Source of the DNA: Streptomyces roseolus
GTDB lineage: Bacteria; Actinomycetota; Actinomycetes; Streptomycetales; Streptomycetaceae
Assembly: GCF_014649855.1 (NCBI RefSeq)
Contig: NZ_BMTV01000010.1
Coordinates: 1 to 64,000, forward strand
Reading direction: 5' to 3'
DNA length: 64,000 bases
Positions within the stretch are counted from its first letter, which is position 1; each line of letters begins with the position of its first letter. The translations under genes and the position numbers were made by a program. Under the pieces are notes generated by a model. It ran no database searches. It was not told the origin of the DNA and saw only the letters and a program-made list of their open reading frames with translations. Below are positions 43,699-51,595 of the stretch, piece by piece.

Positions 43699-43761
43699 CG
43701 AGGCCCCGTCCGCCGACCCGGCGGACGGGGCCTCGTGCTGCGCGCACCTCACGGAGGTGCG
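43699..43761. terminator. Two tandem hairpins in a divergent gap
   Basis: The first has a perfect 17-bp stem (43699-43715 with 43719-43735) and ACC loop. The second has an 8-bp stem (43743-43750 with 43754-43761) and ACG loop. The first is as strong as any terminator here, yet it lies between two divergent genes where neither message should end. Confidence 0.65.
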
Positions 43762-43818
43762 AACGTCCTGTGAACGATCAAGGTCAGAGGGTCACATTTC
43801 CGGACGTTCGGCGGAGGA

Positions 43819-43853
43819 TTGGTCTTGACCAAGGTGGTGGCTCGCCTTATCGT
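43819..43853 (+). promoter_or_regulatory. Promoter of the GntR gene with a dre-like operator
   Basis: TTGACC (43825-43830) and TATCGT (43848-43853) have 17-bp spacing. The -35 box lies inside TTGGTC-TT-GACCAA (43819-43832), a perfect inverted repeat differing at one base from the DasR-responsive core TGGTCTAGACCA. Binding by DasR or by the GntR protein itself would block the promoter. Confidence 0.7.
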
Positions 43854-43929
43854 CGCAGAGTTAGTGCAGGAACCTTTAATAAACAAGGGCGCGGAAACGC
43901 CGCGGGACACGGCGAATTCGGAGGACAGG

Positions 43930-44664
43930 GTGGGGACCACGCAGCTGGAAACGGTCCAGGAACCGAAGTACCAGCACCTCAAGACGGTGATCGGCGAAGC
44001 TCTCGACTCCGACTTCGCGGTCGGCGAGATCCTGCCCAACGAGCGCGAGCTCGCGGCCCGCTTCGGCGTCGCCAGGGCCACGCTCCGCCAGGCCCTGGAG
44101 CAGCTGGAGCTGGAAGGGCGCCTCCAGCGCCGGCGCGGTGTCGGCACCACGGTCGCGCCCCCGCGCGTCGGCGTCGACGTCTCGACCACGCAGCAGGCCT
44201 GGCCCGGTGTCGGCGACGACGCCTGGCAGGCCCAGGACTCGGTCCTCGGGACGGCGCCCGCCGCCGTCGCCCGCCTCCTGGAGGCCCCGGCCGGCGCGTC
44301 CGTGCACGTGGTCCGCCGGGTGCGGCTCAGCCAGGGGCAGGCGGTCGCCGCCGAGCTGCTGTACGTGCCCGCCGGCTCGGTCGCCGGGCTCACCGCCGAC
44401 GCCGACGGGTCCGCGAGCGCCCCCGCCGTGCTGCGCGAGCTCCAGCACCTGGCCCTGGACGGCCAGGACCGTTCCGTGGAGCTGGGTTCCGCGCGCGCCG
44501 ACGACGCCAAGGAGCTCGACCGGCTGCCGGGCTCGCCGGTGCTCGTCGTGACGACCCGTTACCTCTCCGGAGGCCGTACCGCGGCCGTCTCCGTCGCCAC
44601 CTACCGTGCCGACACCTGCCGCCTCACCTTCGGCGACTCCGCCGACCTGGCGATGGCCTCCTGA
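43930..44664 (+). CDS. GntR family transcriptional regulator (HutC/UTRA type)
   Basis: A 244-aa regulator. The winged HTH reads ALDSDFAVGEILPNERELAARFGVARATLRQALEQLELEGRLQRRRGVGTTV, followed by a UTRA ligand domain (DSVLGTAPAAVARLLEAPAGASVHVVRRVRLSQGQAVAAELLYVP). GTG at 43930 with GGAGGA upstream gives the expected start MGTTQLETVQEPKYQHLK. A dre-like palindrome covers its own promoter. It is convergent with a ROK regulator. Sugar-phosphate or amino-sugar ligands are plausible by family but not shown. Confidence 0.9.
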   Translation: MGTTQLETVQEPKYQHLKTVIGEALDSDFAVGEILPNERELAARFGVARATLRQALEQLELEGRLQRRRGVGTTVAPPRVGVDVSTTQQAWPGVGDDAWQAQDSVLGTAPAAVARLLEAPAGASVHVVRRVRLSQGQAVAAELLYVPAGSVAGLTADADGSASAPAVLRELQHLALDGQDRSVELGSARADDAKELDRLPGSPVLVVTTRYLSGGRTAAVSVATYRADTCRLTFGDSADLAMAS

Positions 44665-44690
44665 CCCCAGGAGCGCCCGCCGCCGCGAGC

Positions 44691-44737
44691 GGTACGACGA
44701 AGATCCGGCCCCACCGGGGCCGGGTCTTCGTCGTACC
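44691..44737. terminator. Bidirectional terminator between gntR and ROK genes
   Basis: A 22-bp stem (44691-44712 with 44716-44737, one G-T pair) and ACC loop between two convergent stops; the strongest hairpin in the window. Confidence 0.9.
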
Positions 44738-44762
44738 GGGTCGTCGTGCGCGGGCGGGACGC

Positions 44763-45920
44763 TCAGCGGCGGGCCGTCACTCCGCCCTCGACCGCGAACA
44801 GCTGCTCCTCGACGTGGTCGAGGGCGAGCCGCAGCGCGCCCGTCCCGACGGCGGCCTCGCCGAGCAGCGAGAGCACCACCCGCGGCGGGCGCAGGCAGAA
44901 GCGCGCCAACTCCTCGCGGAGCGGCGGGAGCACCCCGTCCAGGCCGGCCGCCCAGCCGCCGACCACGACCAGTTCCGGGTCGAGCGCCAGGACGAGCGCG
45001 CCGACGTCGTGCACCAGCCGCTGGGTGAACCGCTCCACGGCGGCCCTGGCCCGCGCGTCGCCCTGCCTGGCCAGCGCGAAGACCTCCGCCACCGCCTGCT
45101 CGTCCAGCGGGTGCAGCGGCTCGTCCGTCGTCGACAGCAGGTGTTCCGGAGTCACGCCCCGCCCCAGCAGGTGCAGCGCGCCGATCTCGCCGGCCGCGCC
45201 GCCGTACCCGCGGTGCAGCCGGCCGCCGATCAGCGAACCCGCTCCGGGGCTCAGCCCGGCGAGGACGAAGACGATGTCGTCGGAGTCGGTCGCGGCGCCC
45301 TTCCAGTGCTCGGCGACGGCCGCCGCGTTGGCGTCGTTCTCCACGATCACCGGGCAGCGGAAGGAGCGGCGCAGCCGCTCGCCCAGGGCCAGTCCCGTCC
45401 AGCCGGGGAGGGCGGTGCCGAGCCGGACCGTCCCGTCGGCCTCCACGATGCCGGGGGTGCCGACGCCGACCGCCCGCAGGCTGGACCGGGGCACCCCGGC
45501 CCGGCGCAGGACGTCGGCGACGACCGCGCGCACCTTGTCGAGCCGCTCGTCCTCGGGCGCGGTCTCGGACACCTCGCGGGCGCCGGCGCCGATGATCCGG
45601 CCGTCCAGGCCGGAGAGGAGCGCGGCCACGCGGTGCGGACCGATCTCGATGCCGAGCAGATGGCCGGCCTCGGCGCGGAAGCGGAACCTGCGGGCCGGGC
45701 GGCCCTGACGGCGGGCCTCGCCCTCCTCGGGCGCCACCTCGACGACCAGACCGCCTTCGATGAGACCCTCGACGACGCCTTCGACGGTCGGCCGCGACAG
45801 GCCGGTGATCCGGGTCAGGTCCGTCAGCGTGCGCGCGTCGGAGCCCCGCAGCGCATGGAGCACCACGGCGGAATTGATCCGCCGCAGCAGAGACGGATCC
45901 CCGCCGGTCAGCCGCCCCAC
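44763..45920 (-). CDS. ROK family transcriptional regulator
   Basis: A 385-aa protein. The N-terminal winged HTH is RRINSAVVLHALRGSDARTLTDLTRITGLSRPTVEGVVEGLI. The ROK/hexokinase-like domain has ATP-site-like LLGIEIGPHRVAALLSGLDGRII and the catalytic-region motif VIVENDANAAAVAEHW. The zinc-binding Cys cluster normally following GEIGH is absent (GEIGALHLLGRGVTPEHLL), so kinase activity is doubtful and a pure regulator is likely. GTG start with GGGAGGA upstream. ROK repressors respond to sugars. Confidence 0.88.
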   Translation of the reverse strand: MGRLTGGDPSLLRRINSAVVLHALRGSDARTLTDLTRITGLSRPTVEGVVEGLIEGGLVVEVAPEEGEARRQGRPARRFRFRAEAGHLLGIEIGPHRVAALLSGLDGRIIGAGAREVSETAPEDERLDKVRAVVADVLRRAGVPRSSLRAVGVGTPGIVEADGTVRLGTALPGWTGLALGERLRRSFRCPVIVENDANAAAVAEHWKGAATDSDDIVFVLAGLSPGAGSLIGGRLHRGYGGAAGEIGALHLLGRGVTPEHLLSTTDEPLHPLDEQAVAEVFALARQGDARARAAVERFTQRLVHDVGALVLALDPELVVVGGWAAGLDGVLPPLREELARFCLRPPRVVLSLLGEAAVGTGALRLALDHVEEQLFAVEGGVTARR

Positions 45921-46094
45921 CGTGTGTCCTCCCAGCTCGTGCCCGTCTCAGCCGGATGGTACTCAATGGTTCCGGAAGCGGCGACAGCCGCCCCCGGCCC
46001 GTGTCCGCGACGTGCCCGCGACGTGTCCGCGCCGGGACCCGGGGGGCGGGCTGACGGGAGGCCACCTGTCAGTGGGGGGCGGTTCACTGGGGCC

Positions 46095-46532
46095 ATGACG
46101 ACGACACGACTCCTGTCGGAGCTCGACTCGCTGCGGACGCGGGCGTTCCCCGCGTCTCCGGAGCGCTCCGGCGACCTCGACAGCGGGCCCGGCTTCCACG
46201 TCGCCGCGCTGGCCACCAGCGAGGACTTCTGGGAGTCCGGCCCCGAGCGCCGGGAGGCGGTCGAGGAGCGGTACGAAGCGGAGCGCGACGGGCTGGCCGC
46301 GGTGCTCACGGCCCGCTGGGGCGAGCCCGACCGGATGAGCCTGTGGCCGCTGCACGCCCGCGGCATGGAGGGGGAGGAGCTGCCCGAGCCCTGGGGGGTG
46401 CTCTGCGCGCACGTCCCCGACCTGGTGCTGTGGCGGATCGGCGCCCGTCGGCTGGGGCTGGGGATCTCGCAGTGGGACAAGGAGCTGCCGTTCCAGCTCC
46501 TCGCCGTCGTCACCGAGGCGGATCCGCCGTAG
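46095..46532 (+). CDS. Small hypothetical protein
   Basis: A 145-aa acidic soluble protein (start MTTTRLLSELDSLRTRAFP, end WDKELPFQLLAVVTEADPP). Coding character is good and a Trp-rich C-terminal half (LWPLHARGM, PWGVLCAHVPDLVLWRIGARRLGLGISQWD) suggests a compact fold. No family recognised. Its last 23 bp overlap the convergent mug gene. Confidence 0.7.
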   Translation: MTTTRLLSELDSLRTRAFPASPERSGDLDSGPGFHVAALATSEDFWESGPERREAVEERYEAERDGLAAVLTARWGEPDRMSLWPLHARGMEGEELPEPWGVLCAHVPDLVLWRIGARRLGLGISQWDKELPFQLLAVVTEADPP

Positions 46533-47097
46533 CGGCCGCCGGCGGCAGGCCCGCGGCCTCCCTGAGGCGGGCGTACTCCTCGGCCATGGTCCGCGTCGTC
46601 CAGTGCGCGTTGAGCCCGCTGGGATTGGGCAGCGCCCAGATCCGGGTCGTGCCGATGGCCCGCTCCTGCGGGCCGATCGCCGCCTTCGGTTCGCCGAAGG
46701 CCGTGCGGTAGGCGGTGACGCCGACGACCGCGAGCCAGCGGGGCTTCAGCCGCAGGACCTTCGCGGTGAGGATCCGGCCGCCCTCGACGTACTCCTCGCG
46801 GCTCAGCTCGTCGGCGCGCGCGGTCGGCCGGGCCGCGACATTGGTGATGCCGAGCCCGTACGCGAGCAGTTCGTCCTGCTCGTCGGGGCGCAGCAGGCGC
46901 GGGGTGAAGCCCGACAGGTGCAGCACCGGCCAGAAGCGGTTCCCGGGGCGGGCGAAGTGGTGTCCGGTCGCGGCGGTCATCAGGCCCGGGTTGATGCCGC
47001 AGAAGAGGACGGCGAGGCCGCCCCCGGCCACGTCGGGGACGACGCGGTCGCGAGCGGCCTCCAGCTCCTCGCGGGTGAACCGGCGGGCGCGGGTCAG
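46510..47097 (-). CDS. mug: Mismatch-specific (G:U/T) DNA glycosylase, Mug type, probable CTG start
   Basis: A 195-aa family-2 uracil-DNA glycosylase that excises uracil or thymine opposite guanine. The active-site motif GINPGLM and the intercalation motif NPSGLN are both present, and AVVGVTAYRTAFGEPKAAIGPQE is typical of actinobacterial Mug. The only start that keeps the usual N-terminus (TRARRFTREELEAARDR) is CTG at 47097-47095. It overlaps the purB stop as CTGA, in the position where ATGA would be expected. The next in-frame GTG would remove about 24 residues, ending shortly before the active site. Confidence 0.88.
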   Translation of the reverse strand: MTRARRFTREELEAARDRVVPDVAGGGLAVLFCGINPGLMTAATGHHFARPGNRFWPVLHLSGFTPRLLRPDEQDELLAYGLGITNVAARPTARADELSREEYVEGGRILTAKVLRLKPRWLAVVGVTAYRTAFGEPKAAIGPQERAIGTTRIWALPNPSGLNAHWTTRTMAEEYARLREAAGLPPAAATADPPR

Positions 47098-48536
47098 AGG
47101 ATCGCCCCGGGGGTGTACGCGGCGGCCTCCGGGTGCTGCTTGACGAGCTCCTCGATCCGGGAGACGACGGTCGCGACCTGGTCGGCGGCGGCACCGGTGA
47201 AGGAGAGCTTGTCCGCCATCAGCTCGTCGAGCCGCGCGCGGTCCAACGGGATGCGCTCGTCGGCGGCGAGCTTGTCGAGCAGCTCGTTGCGCTCGACGCC
47301 CTGCTCGCGCATGGCGAGGGCCGAGGCCACCGCGTTCTCCTTGATGGCCTCGTGGGCGAGCTCGCGGCCCACGCCGGCGCGGACCGAGGCCATGAGCACC
47401 TTGGTGGTGGCGAGGAAGGGGAGGTAGCGGTCGAGCTCGCGGGCGACGACGGCCGGGAAGGCGCCGAACTCGTCGAGCACGGTGAGGAAGGTCTCCAGGA
47501 GGCCGTCCAGCGCGAAGAAGGCGTCGGGCAGGGCCACGCGGCGGACCACGGAGCAGGACACGTCGCCCTCGTTCCACTGGTCGCCGGCCAGCTCGCCGGT
47601 CATCGAGGCGTAACCGCGCAGGATGACCATGAGGCCGTTGACGCGCTCGCAGGAGCGGGTGTTCATCTTGTGCGGCATCGCGGAGGAGCCGACCTGGCCG
47701 GGCTTGAAGCCCTCGGTGACCAGCTCGTGGCCGGCCATCAGGCGGATGGTCTTGGCGAGGGACGACGGCGCGGCGGCCAGCTGCACCAGGGCGGTGACCA
47801 CGTCGTAGTCGAGCGAGCGCGGGTAGACCTGGCCGACCGAGGTGAAGGCGTGCGCGAAGCCGAGGTGACCGGCGATCCGCTGCTCCAGCTCGGCGAGCTT
47901 GCCGGCGTCGCCGCCGAGCAGGTCGAGCATGTCCTGGGCGGTGCCCACCGGGCCCTTGATGCCGCGCAGCGGGTAGCGGCCGAGCAGCTCCTCCAGGCGG
48001 GCGTACGCCACGAGCAGCTCGTCCGCGCCGGTCGCGAAGCGCTTGCCGAGGGTGGTGGCCTGCGCGGCGACGTTGTGCGAGCGGCCGGCCATGACCAGCT
48101 CGCCGTACTCGGCGGACAGCTTGCCGAGGCGGGCGAGGACGGCGACCGTGCGGTCCCGCACCAGCTGCAGGGAGAGGCGGATCTGGAGCTGCTCGACGTT
48201 CTCCGTGAGGTCACGGGAGGTCATGCCCTTGTGTACGTGCTCGTGGCCGGCGAGGGCGTTGAACTCCTCGATCCGGGCCTTCACGTCGTGCCGGGTGACC
48301 TTCTCGCGCTCGGCGATGGAGCCCAGGTCGACCTGGTCGAGCACCCGCTCGTAGTCGGCGATCGCCGCGTCCGGGACCTCGATCCCGAGGTCCTTCTGGG
48401 CGCGCAGCACGGCGAGCCACAGCCGGCGCTCCAGCTTCACCTTCTGCTCGGGGGACCAGAGGACGGCGAGCTCCGCGGAGGCGTAGCGGCCGGCCAGGAC
48501 GTTGGGGATACGGGGCTTCACAGTCGCAGCAGTCAC
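47094..48536 (-). CDS. purB: Adenylosuccinate lyase
   Basis: A 480-aa fumarase/aspartase-superfamily enzyme catalysing two steps of purine synthesis, SAICAR to AICAR and adenylosuccinate to AMP. The signature GSSAMPHKMN and the earlier AGRSHNVAAQATTLGKR and TSRDLTENV blocks are intact. GTG at 48536 gives MTAATVKPRIPNVLAGRY. There is no Shine-Dalgarno; TAAACT (48550-48545, minus strand) ends 8 bases before it, so the transcript is probably leaderless. It is translationally coupled to mug downstream. Confidence 0.96.
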   Translation of the reverse strand: MTAATVKPRIPNVLAGRYASAELAVLWSPEQKVKLERRLWLAVLRAQKDLGIEVPDAAIADYERVLDQVDLGSIAEREKVTRHDVKARIEEFNALAGHEHVHKGMTSRDLTENVEQLQIRLSLQLVRDRTVAVLARLGKLSAEYGELVMAGRSHNVAAQATTLGKRFATGADELLVAYARLEELLGRYPLRGIKGPVGTAQDMLDLLGGDAGKLAELEQRIAGHLGFAHAFTSVGQVYPRSLDYDVVTALVQLAAAPSSLAKTIRLMAGHELVTEGFKPGQVGSSAMPHKMNTRSCERVNGLMVILRGYASMTGELAGDQWNEGDVSCSVVRRVALPDAFFALDGLLETFLTVLDEFGAFPAVVARELDRYLPFLATTKVLMASVRAGVGRELAHEAIKENAVASALAMREQGVERNELLDKLAADERIPLDRARLDELMADKLSFTGAAADQVATVVSRIEELVKQHPEAAAYTPGAIL

Positions 48537-48634
48537 GGGTCCAGAGTTTACTGGTGATTTCTGCAGGCCAGCGCCGTGGCCCGGGCTGGAGCTTGCTACG
48601 AGACCCAGGTCACGCCGCCGGCCGTCCCCGCCGG

Positions 48635-49417
48635 TCAGACCTCGGACCGCGTCTCGTACGGCAGCAGCTCCGGCCGCTTGGGCGGGCGGCCGTCGCCGGA
48701 CGAGCGGCCGGTGAGCCGGCGGCCGATCCACGGGCCCAGGTGCTCCCTCGCGAACCGGGCGTCCGCGACGCGCCGGGTCACCCAGCCGGCCCGTACGGCG
48801 GCGGGCAGCGGCTCCCGCCAGTCGTGTCCGGGAGCGAGCCCCAGCGTCTGCCACACCGCCTCGGCCACCCGCCGGTGGCCCTCGGCGGTGAGGTGCAGCC
48901 GGTCCACGTCCCACAGCTGGGGGTCGGCCAGGACGGGCGCCCCGTACAGGTCGACGACGAGGGCGCCGTGCCGGGCGGCCAGGTCGTCGATGTGGGCGAA
49001 GAGCTCCTCCATGCGGGGGCGGAAGCGGTCGAGCACCGGGCCGTTCCGGCCGGGGCTGCGCATCAGGACGAGCTGCCCGCAGGACGGTGTGAGGCGTTCC
49101 ACGGCCTCGGTGAGGAGGCCCTTCACGCGGCCCATGTCGACCTTGGGCCGGAGGGTGTCGTTGAGCCCGCCGACGAGGGTGACGACGTCGGCCTCCATCC
49201 CTGCGGCCAGGGGGACTTGCTCCTCGACGATCTGGCCGATGAGCTTGCCGCGCACGGCGAGGTTGGCGTACCGGAAGCCGGGCGCGCGGGCCGCGAGCCG
49301 GCCCGCGAGGACGTCCGCCCACCCCCGGTAGGAACCGTCGGGCCTCAGGTCCGACATACCCTCGGTGAAGCTGTCCCCGACGGCGACGAGACTGTTGTAC
49401 GTGGCATTGATCTCCAT
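48635..49417 (-). CDS. SGNH/GDSL-family hydrolase
   Basis: A 260-aa lipase/esterase-like protein. Block I is SLVAVGDSFTEGMSD (catalytic Ser in GDSF), the oxyanion Asn is in LVGGLNDTLRP, and the Asp/His pair is in DVDRLHLTAEGHRRVAEAVW. No signal peptide, so cytoplasmic. ATG at 49417 is preferred: TATGAT (49433-49428, minus strand) is 10 bases upstream, implying a leaderless or near-leaderless message. A perfect 16-bp palindrome covers this promoter. Confidence 0.92.
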   Translation of the reverse strand: MEINATYNSLVAVGDSFTEGMSDLRPDGSYRGWADVLAGRLAARAPGFRYANLAVRGKLIGQIVEEQVPLAAGMEADVVTLVGGLNDTLRPKVDMGRVKGLLTEAVERLTPSCGQLVLMRSPGRNGPVLDRFRPRMEELFAHIDDLAARHGALVVDLYGAPVLADPQLWDVDRLHLTAEGHRRVAEAVWQTLGLAPGHDWREPLPAAVRAGWVTRRVADARFAREHLGPWIGRRLTGRSSGDGRPPKRPELLPYETRSEV

Positions 49418-49429
49418 GGCGGAGCCGAT

Positions 49430-49445
49430 CATACCGCGCGGTATG
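49430..49445. promoter_or_regulatory. Perfect 16-bp palindrome between the GDSL and maleylpyruvate-isomerase-like genes
   Basis: CATACCGCGCGGTATG is fully self-complementary. It overlaps the -10 box TATGAT of the GDSL gene and lies 36 bp before the divergent gene. It has the look of a TetR-family operator, but no regulator gene is adjacent. Confidence 0.75.
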
Positions 49446-49481
49446 CGCGGTCGCCGAGGAGAACCCGGGAGGGGAAACCCG

Positions 49482-50501
49482 ATGAGCGACGCGCTCCTGA
49501 ACGCGCTGGCCGAGGCACTGGCCGGGCTGGTGACCGCGGTCGAGACCAGCGACGAGGACGTCCTCGACCCCGACACCGCCGTGAAGTGGCTGGAGGACAC
49601 CGGACACGTCCTCCGCGGCCTCGGCGCCGCCGACCGGCACGCCCTCGACCGGCTCTTCCGCGAGGCCGCCCTCCGGCAGCCGCCCGGCCCCCGGCGCGCG
49701 CACCTGCTCCTGGTCTCCGAGGGCTTCGGGCTCGACGAGGACCCCCATCTCGCGGCCGTCGACGCCGTCGCCGACCACGCCCTCCGGTACGCGCACACCG
49801 TCCGCGGCGCCGACCCGGCGACACCCGTCCCGACCTGCCCCGGCTGGACGCTCGGCGACCTCACCCGCCACCTCGGCACGATCCACGGCTGGGCCGAACA
49901 CCTGGTGACCGCCCGCCCCGCCACCCGGGTCCGCCCGGGGGACCTGGCCCTCGACCCGCCGGCCGACCCGGCCTCGTACCCCGGCTGGTTCGCCGCCCGC
50001 GCCGAGGGCTTCGCCGCCGCCGCCCGCGCGGCCGACCCCGCGGCACCGGTCTGGTCGCCGGGAGCGGAGCCGTACGTCCGCCACTACCCGCGCCACGTCC
50101 TCGCCGAGACGGTCGTCCACCTCGCCGACGCCGAGATCGCGCTCACCGGCACGGCCCGGCCGCTCGCCCCCGGCCCGGCCGCCGAGGCCCTCGACCACCA
50201 CCTCGCCACCGCGCCCCACATCCCCTGGATCGCCGAGCCGCTCGCCCACCTCGACCGCGACGGCGCCGTGCTGCGCCTGGACGCGCGCGACAGCGGCGCC
50301 GCCTGGACGCTCGTCCTCGGCGGCGGCGGCTTCGCCTGGAGCCGGGGGAGCGGCGGCACCGAGCCGACCGCGACCGTCACGGCGGACGCCGGCGACCTGC
50401 TGCTCCTGATGCACCGGCGGTACGACGCCGACGATCCCCGCTTCACCCTCGCCGGCGACCGCGGCCTCCTCGACGACTGGCTCGCGGCCGGCGCGCTCTG
50501 A
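49482..50501 (+). CDS. Maleylpyruvate isomerase-like (mycothiol-dependent DinB-type) protein with N-terminal extension
   Basis: A 339-aa protein. The C-terminal part from about residue 90 is a DinB/MDMPI domain (VADHALRYAHTV, CPGWTLGDLTRHLGTIHGWAEHLV, then HVLAETVVHLADAEIAL) with the histidines used for metal binding. The first ~85 residues (NALAEALAGLVTAVETSDEDVLDPDTAVKWLEDTGHVLRGL) form a separate helical domain not normally part of this family. GGGAGGGG precedes the ATG. Isomerase or thiol-transfer activity is inferred only from family. Confidence 0.82.
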   Translation: MSDALLNALAEALAGLVTAVETSDEDVLDPDTAVKWLEDTGHVLRGLGAADRHALDRLFREAALRQPPGPRRAHLLLVSEGFGLDEDPHLAAVDAVADHALRYAHTVRGADPATPVPTCPGWTLGDLTRHLGTIHGWAEHLVTARPATRVRPGDLALDPPADPASYPGWFAARAEGFAAAARAADPAAPVWSPGAEPYVRHYPRHVLAETVVHLADAEIALTGTARPLAPGPAAEALDHHLATAPHIPWIAEPLAHLDRDGAVLRLDARDSGAAWTLVLGGGGFAWSRGSGGTEPTATVTADAGDLLLLMHRRYDADDPRFTLAGDRGLLDDWLAAGAL

Positions 50502-50515
50502 GCGGTGCCGTACGA

Positions 50516-50556
50516 CGGGAAGGGCCCCGGGAACCGAGTTCCCGGGGCCCTTCCCG
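50516..50556. terminator. Bidirectional terminator
   Basis: A perfect 18-bp stem (50516-50533 with 50539-50556) with CCGAG loop lies between two convergent genes, 15 bp after one stop and 20 bp before the other. Confidence 0.9.
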
Positions 50557-50575
50557 CGCGGCGTCGGGGCCGGCG

Positions 50576-51595
50576 TCACGGCGCCAGAGGGCGCCCCACC
50601 AGCTCGCGGAGGACGTCCTCCATCGTCACCAGGCCGGCCAGCTTGCCGTCCTCGTCGAGCACGCCGGCCAGGTGCGTCCGGCTGCGGCGCATCGCCGTCA
50701 GCACGTCGTCCAGCGGCGTCGCCGCCCGCACCCGGGCGATCGGCCGCAGCGCCGACACCGGGAACGGCAGGTCGCGCGGGGTGATGTCCAGGGCGTCCTT
50801 CACATGGAGGTAGCCCAGGATCCGCCGGTCGGAGTCGACGACCGGGAAGCGGGAGAAGCCGGACTCGGCCGAGAGCGCCTCCAGCTCCTCCGGAGTGGCG
50901 CCCACCCGCGCGTACCGCACCGCCTCCACCGGCATGACCACGTCCCGGACCGGGCGGCGGCCCAGCTCCAGGGCGTCGTGCAGCCGCTCCGTCGCGCGGT
51001 CGTCGAGCAGCCCGGCGTCGCTCGCGTCGGAGACCATCCGGGCCAGCTCGTCGTCCGAGAAGGTCGCCGACACCTCGTCCTTCGTCTCCACCCGCAACAG
51101 CTTGAGCAGGGCGTTCGCGAAGGCGTTGATCGTGAAGATCACCGGCCGCAGGGCGCGGGCCAGGGCGACCAGCGGCGGGCCGAGGATCAGCGCCGTCTTC
51201 GCCGGCTCGGCGAGCGCGATGTTCTTCGGGACCATCTCGCCGAGCAGCATGTGCAGATAGGTGGCCACGGTCAGCGCGATCACGAAGGAGATCGGGTGGA
51301 CCAGGCCGTGCGGCACGCCGACCGCGTCGAAGACGGGCTCCAGGAGGTGCGCGATGGCCGGCTCGGCCACGATGCCGAGCACCAGGGTGCACAGCGTGAT
51401 GCCGAGCTGCGCCGCCGCGAGCAGCGCGGAGACGTGCTCCAGGCCCCAGACGACGCTGCGGGCGCGCCGGTCGCCGGACTCGGCGAGCGGCTCGATCTGG
51501 CTGCGCCGGACCGAGATCAGGGCGAACTCGGCGCCGACGAAGAAGGCGTTCACGACCAGCGTGAGCAGACCGATCAGAAGCTGGATCGCGGTCAT
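50576..51595 (-). CDS. CNNM/CBS-domain membrane protein (hemolysin C / CorC-like), smaller paralogue
   Basis: A 339-aa protein with an N-terminal CNNM (DUF21) membrane domain (about four hydrophobic helices, including LLGEMVPKNIAL) and a tandem CBS pair (VMPVEAVRYARVGATPEELEALSAESGFSRFPVVD; LAGVLDEDGKLAGLVTMEDVLRELVG). The CorC_HlyC C-terminal domain is absent. Such proteins are linked to Mg2+ or Co2+ transport. Its ATG overlaps the upstream paralogue stop (ATGA), so the two are coupled and may act as a heteromer. Confidence 0.92.
   Translation of the reverse strand: MTAIQLLIGLLTLVVNAFFVGAEFALISVRRSQIEPLAESGDRRARSVVWGLEHVSALLAAAQLGITLCTLVLGIVAEPAIAHLLEPVFDAVGVPHGLVHPISFVIALTVATYLHMLLGEMVPKNIALAEPAKTALILGPPLVALARALRPVIFTINAFANALLKLLRVETKDEVSATFSDDELARMVSDASDAGLLDDRATERLHDALELGRRPVRDVVMPVEAVRYARVGATPEELEALSAESGFSRFPVVDSDRRILGYLHVKDALDITPRDLPFPVSALRPIARVRAATPLDDVLTAMRRSRTHLAGVLDEDGKLAGLVTMEDVLRELVGRPLAP

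Noticed and set aside
43660..43700. Possible tRNA gene near GAGTTCAAG
   Set aside because: No cloverleaf can be formed; the putative T-stem pairs poorly and there is no acceptor or anticodon arm.
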